This document shows positions 36,720-45,057 of a DNA stretch of 64,000 nt, in pieces. Within the stretch, counting starts at the first letter, position 1; every line of letters starts with the position of its first letter. Both the position numbers and the translations under genes were made by a program. The notes below the pieces were generated by a model. The model did not search any database and was not told the origin of the DNA. It worked only from the letters and a program-made list of their open reading frames with translations. This DNA is from Coraliomargarita algicola (GTDB taxonomy: Bacteria > Verrucomicrobiota > Verrucomicrobiia > Opitutales > Coraliomargaritaceae), in contig NZ_CP138858.1 in NCBI RefSeq assembly GCF_033878955.1, positions 2,817,001-2,881,000 on the forward strand. The letters are read 5' to 3'.

Positions 36720-36747
36720 ACATTAGAGGGCGCTTAGTGCTTGTCAA
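36720..36747 (-). promoter_or_regulatory. nusA: Sigma-70-type promoter of the nusA operon
   Basis: On the minus strand TTGACA (36747-36742) matches the -35 consensus exactly. TAATGT (36725-36720) follows after 16 bases as a weak -10. Transcription would start near 36713, about 65 bases upstream of nusA and upstream of the leader terminator. Confidence 0.55.
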
Positions 36748-36757
36748 GGTACCTTGT

Positions 36758-36890
36758 AAAGCGGTTTTGAGGAGAGGCGGATGAAGGTCGAACATCGAAC
36801 GCTCAATGTTGAATGATGCCGATGCACCTACAGCGATTCAACATTCGACGTTGGACGTTCGATGTTCGACGTTCTCCTCAAAACCGCTTT
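36758..36890. repeat. 133-bp nested inverted repeat (MITE- or cruciform-like)
   Basis: Three nested perfect stems share one axis: an 18-bp stem (36758-36775 with 36873-36890, starting AAAGCGGTTTTGAGGAGA), a 15-bp stem (36787-36801 with 36856-36870, GTCGAACATCGAACG) and a 10-bp stem (36805-36814 with 36836-36845, AATGTTGAAT). It lies in the only gap over 300 bases (36647-36995), between the divergent nusA and queC. Apart from the nusA promoter and leader hairpin, I see nothing else in that gap. Confidence 0.8.
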
Positions 36891-36995
36891 GTACTTGCGT
36901 CCAAACCACGCCTCAACATCTTCCGCATCATTTACAGTCGCCCTGCTCGCTGAATTCCCAGGGCATCGCCATTCCGGCACTAAACCACTGAATTC

Positions 36996-37697
36996 ATGAA
37001 AACTGTCATCGTATACTCTGGAGGACTCGATTCCACCGTCCTGCTTTATCACTTACGCGACGCAGGCCACGAACTGCACGCACTGTCCATCGACTACGGA
37101 CAGCGACACCGTTGCGAACTGGACCGGGCCGCCGCCATCTGCGCCGAATTGGGCATTCCACAGCCCATGGCCGACCTGTCCGCCATTCAACCGCTCCTAG
37201 CTGGCAGCAGCCTGACCTCGCCGGAAATCGAAGTCGCCGAAGGTCACTACACCGAAGAATCGATGAAAAGCACCGTCGTGCCCAATCGAAATATGATCTT
37301 TCTAGCCATTGCGACTGGCCACGCACTCTCTATAAAGGCTGGCCAGATCGCCTACGCGGCTCACTCCGGTGACCATGCCATCTATCCCGATTGCCGCAAC
37401 GAGTTTGCGGACGCGATGGCCACCGCCATCGAACTGGCCGACTGGGAACAGGTCAAACTCAGTCGTCCCTTCGTCGACTGGACCAAGGCCGACATCGTGC
37501 GTCGCGGCGCCGAACTCGGCGTCCCCTTCGAAAAGACTTGGTCCTGCTATAAAGGGGGCGAAGTCCACTGCGGCCGCTGCGGCACTTGTATCGAACGCCG
37601 CGAAGCCTTCGATCTCGCTAAAGTCGAAGACCCCACCCTCTACGCAGACGATGCTCCTAAATTAGAAACCCTCCGTGCCCACAGCTGGCGACTCTAG
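36996..37697 (+). CDS. queC: 7-cyano-7-deazaguanine synthase
   Basis: 233 residues. The PP-loop ATPase motif YSGGLDSTVLLYHL is at residues about 7-20, with ALSIDYGQRHRCELDRAA and VPNRNMIFL in the middle. The C-terminal zinc site is CYKGGEVHCGRCGTCIERREAF. It converts carboxy-deazaguanine to preQ0 in queuosine synthesis. queD follows 161 bases on, on the same strand; queE and queF are not in the window. Confidence 0.96.
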   Translation: MKTVIVYSGGLDSTVLLYHLRDAGHELHALSIDYGQRHRCELDRAAAICAELGIPQPMADLSAIQPLLAGSSLTSPEIEVAEGHYTEESMKSTVVPNRNMIFLAIATGHALSIKAGQIAYAAHSGDHAIYPDCRNEFADAMATAIELADWEQVKLSRPFVDWTKADIVRRGAELGVPFEKTWSCYKGGEVHCGRCGTCIERREAFDLAKVEDPTLYADDAPKLETLRAHSWRL

Positions 37698-37858
37698 GAG
37701 GACTGTTTTCCAGTTATCGGTTATCCAGTTTAATTCCCAATTCCTAATTGTTCCTTCAGCCGCCCTAAGGGCACCCACTTCAGTTCCCCCCTTCGGGGCA
37801 AACCGTTCAGGTTCACCATCTTCGCGCTCACGCGCTACGTCCTAATTCTCCCTCCGCC

Positions 37859-38290
37859 GTGCTCACTTGCAAGAAATCCTATCGCGACATCCCGTTCGCC
37901 CACCGTCAACACCATCACAATGGCCATTGCGCCCTCATCCATGGTCACAATTGGGCGATCACACTCACCTTCGCCTGCAATCAAACCGATGAAAATGGAT
38001 TCGTACTAGACTTTGGAAAAGTAAAGTACCTTAAGAAGTGGATCGAAGAGAACCTCGACCACGCTTGCCTCTTTAATGAGAGCGACCCCGAAAAAGACGC
38101 CTTACTGCAGCAATTCGGCCACCTATTCAAAGCCTATACCCTCCCCAGTTGCTCTTGCGAAGGCCTCGCCGAGCACATCTATCATGTCTTCGATCCAATG
38201 GTGCGCACACAAACCAATAATCGCGCCTGGATCACCGAAGTCGAAATCGATGAAGACAGTAAGAACAGCGCCGCTTACCGCCCCACTTAA
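37859..38290 (+). CDS. queD: 6-carboxy-5,6,7,8-tetrahydropterin synthase
   Basis: 143 residues from a GTG at 37859. Zinc-binding histidines are in FAHRQHHHNGHCALIHGHNW; LDFGKVKYLKKWIEENLDHACLFNE holds the catalytic Asp/His region, and ITEVEIDE closes the fold. The first cysteine (MLTCKKSYRDIPFAH) is short of the usual position, so the catalytic Cys is probably the one in HNGHCALIHGHN. It makes the precursor used by QueE and QueC. The GTG has no clear Shine-Dalgarno. Confidence 0.92.
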   Translation: MLTCKKSYRDIPFAHRQHHHNGHCALIHGHNWAITLTFACNQTDENGFVLDFGKVKYLKKWIEENLDHACLFNESDPEKDALLQQFGHLFKAYTLPSCSCEGLAEHIYHVFDPMVRTQTNNRAWITEVEIDEDSKNSAAYRPT

Positions 38291-38411
38291 GCCAAAAATC
38301 TGAAGTTTAAAAACTGGGAAGTTCGCATGAATTTAACAGTCAAATGTCTCGAATAGAAAAGAGATCGCTTCATAATCGCAGTTTCGGCACAATTCTTTCT
38401 AATAGGGAGCC

Positions 38412-41400
38412 ATGAAACCGCGCAACAGACTACCCAATACGCAAGCCCAAGGTGGCTTCGCGCTTGTCATAGCGCTCACACTGATGGGCTTCGTCTTGGT
38501 ACTCTTAGTGACTATCACTGTGCTGGTTAATGTGGAAACTGCCAGCAGTCAGACTGCGCTCACGCAATTACGCGCCCAAGAAAGCGCCCGCCTCGCCCTA
38601 ATGATGGCCCTCGGCGACCTGCAACGCTACGCCGGCCCCGATCAGCGAGTGACCGCACGTGCAGAAATCCTGGGCAATCGTTTAGTCGACGAAGATCCTC
38701 ACTGGACAGGCGTGTGGGACACTACATCCCCGACAGCCACACCACATTGGCTAATATCAGGGCAGAATGGATCGTCACAAACTAATGCGACACTATTCGA
38801 AATAGTAAGCTCAGGCACCGTCACTTCGTCACAAGACTTCGTCACAGTCCCATCCACACAAATCTTAAGCAGCAACAATACTGTCTCCGATCGAGTAGGC
38901 TGGTGGATCAGCGGTGAGGCTTCAAAAGCTAGTATTCAACTAGTAGATAACTCACAAAATTTGGCAGAAGAATTCTTCACAGACTACACTAGCACTGGTC
39001 TGAGTATCGAAGAACAGCGACAAATCCGCCAGCAAACATCGCCCAGGAGACATCGAACTGAAATGATTCATGGCACAGACAGTAACTTTATACCTGGTGA
39101 AATTGAAGATATAAATAATGCGAGCGTATCAAATAAGATTGACCAGTCACTGTCCTACCTTGAACGCATTCAAAGCTACAGCCAGCTCTCAATACTAGAT
39201 GGAGTATCTGCTTCTGAAATGTCAGAAAGCTTCCACGACTTAACCAACATATCAAAAGCGCTACTCACAAATACAGAATCAGGCGGCTTAAAAAGAGACC
39301 TTTCTGACAAAACCTACAACTCAAGCAGTAGTGGGCTATCAATTGATTCCACCGTCCAAGAATTCCTTTGGTCGAGCCTTCCGAGCTCAAATGGAGACAT
39401 TCCCCTCAAAGGACTATCAGAAACAATAGTGGAAAACCTTGCGGCAGGCGATGCAATCAACACCACTCCACCAATTATCACTGAATTTGGCCTATTCTTT
39501 GTAGTTTCAGGCCAAAGTAAGAGCTCTACAACGGCACGCGCGTTCCTGAGGCTGGAGATTGAAATCTGGAGTCCCTACGGCTTCCGACACAACTTTGAAG
39601 GAGCGTCTGGCTCAGATACACCTGAGCTATTTGTAGAATTCGAATCACTCCCTGACATAACACTTCAATTTTACGACAAAGACACAGAAACATACACCAG
39701 TTCTACCATCTTGGATTTTGACGATATAAGCCCACGATTCAGCCTCGACATGTCTGAAACTCACAAATCTGGAGAAATTAGAAAAATCATCGCAGACTGG
39801 CCAATCAACTCGAGTAGCAATCAATCGAATTTTTATTATACAGACCAATGGAGTTGGACTATTACAGACCCTAGCTATAACTCCTCGCACAGAAATGTAA
39901 GCTTCCCAGACGGTGATTCTATAAACTACACGTCCAGTAGCGCTGACATTACACTCACACTAACGAACACAGATGGGGAGATCCTACAAAGGATCGATAA
40001 TATCCCCGTCGGAGACATCGTTGCCGATTTCTCATACTACGAAGACAGCCCTTCGGGATTAGGCTCTGGAGATGCGCCCATAGTGTTTTCATACAAAATG
40101 AAAGACACAAAATATTACTTGGAAAAATGGCTCACTGAAGTTGACCCCAGATCTATTATACTAGATGCGAGCGAGTCTGCAATTTACGACCTATTAGACG
40201 TCAACGATATCAATGGAGACGGAAGAAGTGATGCCGACCCCTTGAGTGCTATTTACTTCGACAATTTAGACCTCTTCCACGGGCAAATAAATAACAATTT
40301 TTATAGACTCTTTGATCTACCAGCAACAATCCCCCACTCGCTAGGTGTCTTACAGCACCTACAAATCAAAGACACTCGCCCCTTTTCAATTGGCAACGCT
40401 TGGGGCGGCGACCTGAACGATCTCTTTGATAAGTTCTTCATTTCAGGCATTCCCAACGATCCCAGCGCAACTTATTGGAATCCTGATATTCACGAAGAAC
40501 GCGACAATCTACCAAACCCTTTCATTGAAGTCTCAACAATAGATAATCAGTCGCTAAGTCTAACAGATTTGAATAATTCCGAGTCTTCAAAGAATCTACT
40601 GATAAAGGGAGCATTTAATATCAATTCGACATCTATTGATGCATGGTCAGCAATGCTAGCTGCAAATTCGATTTACGACTGGGATTACTACGTGAATAAA
40701 GGTACGAGCAGCCAAGTAGATTCAAAAAGGATAAACCTTGAAAATGCGTTCTTTCGACTCCCCAACTCGGGACACATGCGTTCTGAATCTTATACAGAAT
40801 GGAAATTCCCGTTTGAGGATTATGAAAACGAAACCACACTTGGCGACGACTACCCTCGACTTGAAGATGGGGAAAAAGATCTCACCTATAAAAATTCCAA
40901 CGGTTACAACCCAAACTCTGACTGGCGCCCGAGCTTGTCACTCGGACATCGTGAATACGACATCGCGACAATTAGTAATTTAGCAGCGAAAATAGTTGAG
41001 AATTTAAAGTTACACGAACGCCCATTTATCTCGCTTAAAGAATTCATCAATAGCGGCATTCTACAAACAAGCATTGATCAAACTGCGATCAATACGATCG
41101 AAGAAGGAAGCAATTATGACAGTGCTGGGGACGATGTAAAAATGCCAATCAATGCAACTTCATATCTAAGTCAGGCTGATATCATTTCTGCACTAAGCCC
41201 AGCGATGGTCACTCGCAGTGATACTTTTCGCATACGGGCAATCGGTCAATCCGTTGACCCAGTAACAGGAGAACCCATTGCGACCGCGCAATGCGAAGTG
41301 GTTGTTCAACGCACGACAGAACGGTTCGATGGCTCAAGCAGTCAAATTATGGACAACGCCAACGGATTTGGCAGAAAATTCAAAATAAATGATATAAAAT

Positions 41401-41423
41401 GGTTAGATTCATCACAGCTCTAA
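38412..41423 (+). CDS. Large PilX-like/Verru_Chthon cassette A-like protein
   Basis: 1003 residues. A short basic N-terminus precedes GGFALVIALTLMGFVLVLLVTITVL, a pilin-type helix without the +5 Glu, as in PilX/GspK minor pilins and the Verru_Chthon cassette A proteins. A vast Ser/Asn/Asp-rich extracellular part follows (about 60-1000). Near the C-terminus, FRIRAIGQSVDPVTGEPIATAQCEVVVQRT resembles the ends of such proteins. The ATG at 38412 has an AGGGAG ribosome site. From about 38.9 kb the DNA is clearly richer in A+T, and Asn/Ser/Ile codons are more common than in the flanks. It overlaps the next gene by 25 bases. The family assignment is tentative. Confidence 0.65.
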   Translation: MKPRNRLPNTQAQGGFALVIALTLMGFVLVLLVTITVLVNVETASSQTALTQLRAQESARLALMMALGDLQRYAGPDQRVTARAEILGNRLVDEDPHWTGVWDTTSPTATPHWLISGQNGSSQTNATLFEIVSSGTVTSSQDFVTVPSTQILSSNNTVSDRVGWWISGEASKASIQLVDNSQNLAEEFFTDYTSTGLSIEEQRQIRQQTSPRRHRTEMIHGTDSNFIPGEIEDINNASVSNKIDQSLSYLERIQSYSQLSILDGVSASEMSESFHDLTNISKALLTNTESGGLKRDLSDKTYNSSSSGLSIDSTVQEFLWSSLPSSNGDIPLKGLSETIVENLAAGDAINTTPPIITEFGLFFVVSGQSKSSTTARAFLRLEIEIWSPYGFRHNFEGASGSDTPELFVEFESLPDITLQFYDKDTETYTSSTILDFDDISPRFSLDMSETHKSGEIRKIIADWPINSSSNQSNFYYTDQWSWTITDPSYNSSHRNVSFPDGDSINYTSSSADITLTLTNTDGEILQRIDNIPVGDIVADFSYYEDSPSGLGSGDAPIVFSYKMKDTKYYLEKWLTEVDPRSIILDASESAIYDLLDVNDINGDGRSDADPLSAIYFDNLDLFHGQINNNFYRLFDLPATIPHSLGVLQHLQIKDTRPFSIGNAWGGDLNDLFDKFFISGIPNDPSATYWNPDIHEERDNLPNPFIEVSTIDNQSLSLTDLNNSESSKNLLIKGAFNINSTSIDAWSAMLAANSIYDWDYYVNKGTSSQVDSKRINLENAFFRLPNSGHMRSESYTEWKFPFEDYENETTLGDDYPRLEDGEKDLTYKNSNGYNPNSDWRPSLSLGHREYDIATISNLAAKIVENLKLHERPFISLKEFINSGILQTSIDQTAINTIEEGSNYDSAGDDVKMPINATSYLSQADIISALSPAMVTRSDTFRIRAIGQSVDPVTGEPIATAQCEVVVQRTTERFDGSSSQIMDNANGFGRKFKINDIKWLDSSQL

Positions 41424-42142
41424 TTACCGCGATTGTATTTGGAGCATCGATTCTCCACTCTCAACAGGCTCCAACTACCATAGAGTTCGAATTCCGTGTA
41501 TTCGGAGTTGGGAGTGACAGCTTTAAAGGGTTATATTACTTCGATGGAGATACCCACAGAGAATTAAAATTCCACAAATCCAGCCGCTCAATCGACACAT
41601 ATTCCTATAAGGGAATTTTGAATTTCGCACTGTTCATCAGGAATCCTAGCTACGTACCGACTAATCCAAATTCCGAACCATACACACAGATAGCCCAAGC
41701 AAAGATTCCAACTAATATAAGAGAGAGCCTCCTCATCATCCAAGCCCATCCAAACAATAATCTTGCCGATCAAACTGATAGAAAATTTGAACTATACTTT
41801 ATCAATGATGCAGATTCTCATTTCACTAGAAATAGCATATTAATCGTTAACGCCACAGGAAGAGACTTAATTGGCCGTGTGGGAACAACTGACTCAGCCT
41901 TTCCGCGCGGAATCTCATCCCCAATCTCTTATCCAGATAAAGAAAAAAGCAAGACGACGCGCTTAGCATTCGCACTAGAAACAGAGCAAGGCCCACGCTT
42001 AGTTATGTCTTACGACATCCAGCTATCGAATAATCGAAGAACTGTATTAGTATTGTTGCCACCTCGTGATCCTAAATCAACACGGATTAGCATGCGGAAG
42101 CTCTCTCAATCAATCCACGAAGAAGAGGAACCTTCCCAATAA
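41399..42142 (+). CDS. Secreted protein partnered with the PilX-like gene, unknown function
   Basis: 247 residues with a leader peptide (MVRFITALITAIVFGASILHSQ, likely cut before QAPTTIEF). The mature part is beta-rich with no motif I know (FRVFGVGSDSFKGLYYFDGDTHRELKF; ILIVNATGRDLIGRVG) and a charged tail. It starts inside the end of the 38412 gene (25-base overlap), so the two are expressed together. Same lower-GC composition as its partner, suggesting they moved or diverged as a pair. Confidence 0.65.
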   Translation: MVRFITALITAIVFGASILHSQQAPTTIEFEFRVFGVGSDSFKGLYYFDGDTHRELKFHKSSRSIDTYSYKGILNFALFIRNPSYVPTNPNSEPYTQIAQAKIPTNIRESLLIIQAHPNNNLADQTDRKFELYFINDADSHFTRNSILIVNATGRDLIGRVGTTDSAFPRGISSPISYPDKEKSKTTRLAFALETEQGPRLVMSYDIQLSNNRRTVLVLLPPRDPKSTRISMRKLSQSIHEEEEPSQ

Positions 42143-42146
42143 AGCT

Positions 42147-42659
42147 CTACCCTCGATTCTGAAACTTAGCCCACAGGTGACTGAATGACCAAGCGAAATC
42201 ACGTGGGCGCTCTTTCAGCCAGTGATTGAGGTGCTTCACATCAATCCATTGCCCCTCCATAACTTCGGTCGGGTCCAGCACGAAAGGTCCCTCCGCCTCG
42301 CAGGTATATACCCATACAAATTCGTTTCCCGTCTGTTTGCAGGGTGCCTCCTTAAAGATGCGCTTGAGCCCAGTCGGATCGCTTAAACCAATCTCTTCAT
42401 ACAGTTCACGCGGCGCGGCATCATCATAGTCTTCCCCTGTATCCACGTGCCCCGAACAGGAACTCACCCACTTTCCCGGCGCCGTATCTTTCGTCAGCGA
42501 GCGACGCTGTAAGTAGAGTTGCCCCGCTTGATTAAATACAAAAACATGTACTGCACGGTGCAAGAGCTTCTCGCGATGCACCACAGAACGCGGCTCTTGG
42601 CGAAGAACGTTATCGTCCATATCGACGACATCGAAAATATCAGTTACGGGCATGATCAC
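42147..42659 (-). CDS. Nudix hydrolase (isopentenyl-diphosphate isomerase-like / YfcD-like)
   Basis: 170 residues. The Nudix box GHVDTGEDYDDAAPRELYEE (complete G-x5-E-x7-RE-x2-EE-x-G) is at about residues 70-92. Flanking blocks HRAVHVFVFNQAGQLYLQRRS and GKWVSSCSGHV are typical of the IDI/YfcD subgroup. It hydrolyses an unknown nucleoside diphosphate-linked compound. A start two codons in (MPVTD) is equally possible. Convergent with the 41399 gene, 4 bases apart. Confidence 0.88.
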   Translation of the reverse strand: MIMPVTDIFDVVDMDDNVLRQEPRSVVHREKLLHRAVHVFVFNQAGQLYLQRRSLTKDTAPGKWVSSCSGHVDTGEDYDDAAPRELYEEIGLSDPTGLKRIFKEAPCKQTGNEFVWVYTCEAEGPFVLDPTEVMEGQWIDVKHLNHWLKERPRDFAWSFSHLWAKFQNRG

Positions 42660-42774
42660 AACAAAACAGAATTATATAGGGTATACAGAATGCATAAAAC
42701 GTGCCGAAAACAGACCTTTGGGCGAGCATAAGAACACGTCATTTCGTTAACAATATGTGAAAGGACTCCAGACT

Positions 42775-43587
42775 CTAACGTGGCATCCTAAACATCCATG
42801 GAATCACACCAGAGTTCACTTTCACCTCTTCTATCCTCAGTGAGCTCCTCCACTCACCCTCCTCATAGCTCTCAACCTGCTTCGCGAGCGGCATGCCTGC
42901 CTCCCTCTCGTAATCCCGATAAACCACACTGTTCACCACATTATTCAGCAAGTCGGTACTAACTGATTTAATTGCCAGATGACTCCGAATATCAATATAG
43001 TAGTCTACCTGATAATCTGTAGCGAGAGTCACACGGATTTGGTGGCAGATATTCCCATCCGTAGGTACGGTATCGATATACTCGATCGTCTTTCCAAGTG
43101 CGAAGGGATACAGTAAATGACTGCCAAAGAAACCATTATGTATAAAGCGCCGCCCCTCAACCTCAGACATAGGCTCGGCCTTCACATTACGCCCCGGCAA
43201 CTTGCGCCAAGCCACCTCCCCATCATAGCCCAATACCATGTCACGCTGATCACCACGAATAATCAACTTAATCAAATTTGGCTTTTTTTGATAGGCCTTC
43301 AACTCATACTCACCACTCTCCAGCTTCAAAGTGCCCACAAGCTTTAAGCTTGAAATTTGCTCCCAAACGGACTTTCCCCCAAGTCCCTCTTCATAATAGC
43401 GCTGAATAATCTTAGCCAACTTCCCTTCTCCCAAATCTGGCATAGCCGTCTCACGAGTCGTTGCTGTGATTTGATCGGCAGGCACCTGCAGGAAATTGTC
43501 CACAGCTTCTTCAACAGCAGTCGCCACATGGGCCACGCATATAATAAGGGCTCCGAAAATACAAAAGAGAGGTCGCGGTAGAATCAT
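42775..43587 (-). CDS. Exported LolA-like protein
   Basis: 270 residues with a signal peptide (MILPRPLFCIFGALIICVAHVATA). The mature part has the half-barrel pattern of LolA/outer-membrane lipoprotein-sorting proteins (KLVGTLKLESGEYELKAYQKKPNLIKLIIRGDQRDMVLGYDGEVAWRKL, then VDYYIDIRSHLAIK). No lol genes are near. It is divergent from gspF. A role in carrying lipids or lipoproteins through the periplasm is only a family inference. Confidence 0.65.
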   Translation of the reverse strand: MILPRPLFCIFGALIICVAHVATAVEEAVDNFLQVPADQITATTRETAMPDLGEGKLAKIIQRYYEEGLGGKSVWEQISSLKLVGTLKLESGEYELKAYQKKPNLIKLIIRGDQRDMVLGYDGEVAWRKLPGRNVKAEPMSEVEGRRFIHNGFFGSHLLYPFALGKTIEYIDTVPTDGNICHQIRVTLATDYQVDYYIDIRSHLAIKSVSTDLLNNVVNSVVYRDYEREAGMPLAKQVESYEEGEWRSSLRIEEVKVNSGVIPWMFRMPR

Positions 43588-43735
43588 GAGTCTAAATAGG
43601 TAAACACCTTAGTTCAGCACAGTGCAATATTTGTTCCAGCAATTCGCAACCATCCCTCCTCGTCGACGATCCTATATTCGATCACGAAAATGGTGGACTT
43701 ACTGTCTGCTAAAAGACACTCATCAAAATCGTATT

Positions 43736-45013
43736 ATGGCAGTTTTTAACTACAAAGCGCGTAAGGCAGATGGCACCATTGTAAGCGGTTCAATCGAAGC
43801 TGTAGAGCGTCGCTTGGCCATGCAACGCCTACAAGCCCAAGGTCTCAGCCCCATGGCACTGAAAGAAGGCAACGCCGAAGCGCCTTCGATTTTCTCCAAA
43901 CTCAGCGAGCGCACAAAATCTTTGCGAAGCAACAATGCCTCCAAAGACGGCAGCGACCAAGCAGTGAAGCAACGGGGCCCCAAACGCGAAAATATCGGTC
44001 TGACCGTATTGAAGCGCCTAATGGAGCTACATAGCTCTGGCCTCCCCATCGGCGATTCTATTCGTATTCTGAGCCAACGCCTCAGCGATAAAGAGCAACG
44101 CAGCATCGTGCAAACTCTATGGCGCGATCTAAGCGAGGGCTCTACACTCGCAGGTGCCATGTCACGCCAACCGCGCTACTTCCCCAACTCGATCAGCTAT
44201 GTGATTGAGGCGGGTGAAGCCACCGGAAACCTCACCCCCATCCTGCGTAAAGTCATCGATTACCTGGAAGAAAAGGAAGCCATCCGCAAGAAGATGATCG
44301 CCAGTATGATGTACCCAGCCTTCATCTGCACCGTCGCCGTCGCCGTTGTGGTGCTATTCATGACAGTGCTACTGCCACAAATTCAAGGCATGCTCGATCG
44401 CCTCGGGGGTGAAATGACCTGGAGCGCACGTATCTTAATTGATGGCTCTTCACTGGTCGCAACTGCTGGCCCCTTCCTCCTCATCGGCATTATCATTGCT
44501 ATCATCGGTTTCCAACAATGGCGCCGAACAGAACCCGGCCTACGCCGCTCAGACTCTTGGCTCTTAAAAATTCCCCTGCTGGGTAAGATCTTTCTCTACA
44601 GCGATTTATTTCAGGTCGGCAATTTGATCACCACCCTCCTGGAAAGTGGCATCAACACCACTGAAACGCTTCGCCTGACAGAACGCACCGTAAAAAACAC
44701 CGAACTCAAGGAGCGCTTCAACACCGCCCGCGGCCAAGTCAACGAAGGCCTTTCTATCGCACAAGCCTTTCAGCGCAACCATTTCATGCCCGACCTTGCA
44801 GTGGACATCTTAACTGTCGGCGAAAATACAGGCAACCTCGCACATAGCATGAATGAGATCACCAAGGGCTTCCGCAACGAATTAAGCGCACGCCTGAGCA
44901 AGCTAACTACGCTTGTATCAACTGGTGCTTTAATTTGTGCCTTCATTCTGGTTGCCCTTATCGCAATCGGCATCGTCACCAGCGTATTCCAAGTCAGCCG
45001 CACACTTTCATAG
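43736..45013 (+). CDS. Type II secretion/type IV pilus inner-membrane protein GspF/PilC
   Basis: 425 residues from the ATG at 43736 (MAVFNYKARKADGTIVSGSI). Two T2SSF domains (about 85-205 and 290-410; LHSSGLPIGDSIRILSQR and LLESGINTTETLRLTERT are the paired repeats) are interleaved with three membrane helices. The Ser/Lys/Glu-rich linker at residues 45-80 is longer than usual. It forms the inner-membrane platform for pseudopilin assembly. No other gsp/pil genes are adjacent, so the system is dispersed; the prepilin at 5932 may be a client. Confidence 0.92.
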   Translation: MAVFNYKARKADGTIVSGSIEAVERRLAMQRLQAQGLSPMALKEGNAEAPSIFSKLSERTKSLRSNNASKDGSDQAVKQRGPKRENIGLTVLKRLMELHSSGLPIGDSIRILSQRLSDKEQRSIVQTLWRDLSEGSTLAGAMSRQPRYFPNSISYVIEAGEATGNLTPILRKVIDYLEEKEAIRKKMIASMMYPAFICTVAVAVVVLFMTVLLPQIQGMLDRLGGEMTWSARILIDGSSLVATAGPFLLIGIIIAIIGFQQWRRTEPGLRRSDSWLLKIPLLGKIFLYSDLFQVGNLITTLLESGINTTETLRLTERTVKNTELKERFNTARGQVNEGLSIAQAFQRNHFMPDLAVDILTVGENTGNLAHSMNEITKGFRNELSARLSKLTTLVSTGALICAFILVALIAIGIVTSVFQVSRTLS

Positions 45014-45057
45014 CCGCACACAACACACCCCAATCCGCGACACTCGCAGAGTTTTTA

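Noticed and set aside
37698..37858. Possible preQ1-type riboswitch in the queC-queD gap
   Set aside because: There are small hairpins (GCCCTAAGGGC, CCCCTTCGGGG), but no preQ1 aptamer pattern could be recognised, and the position is between the two genes.
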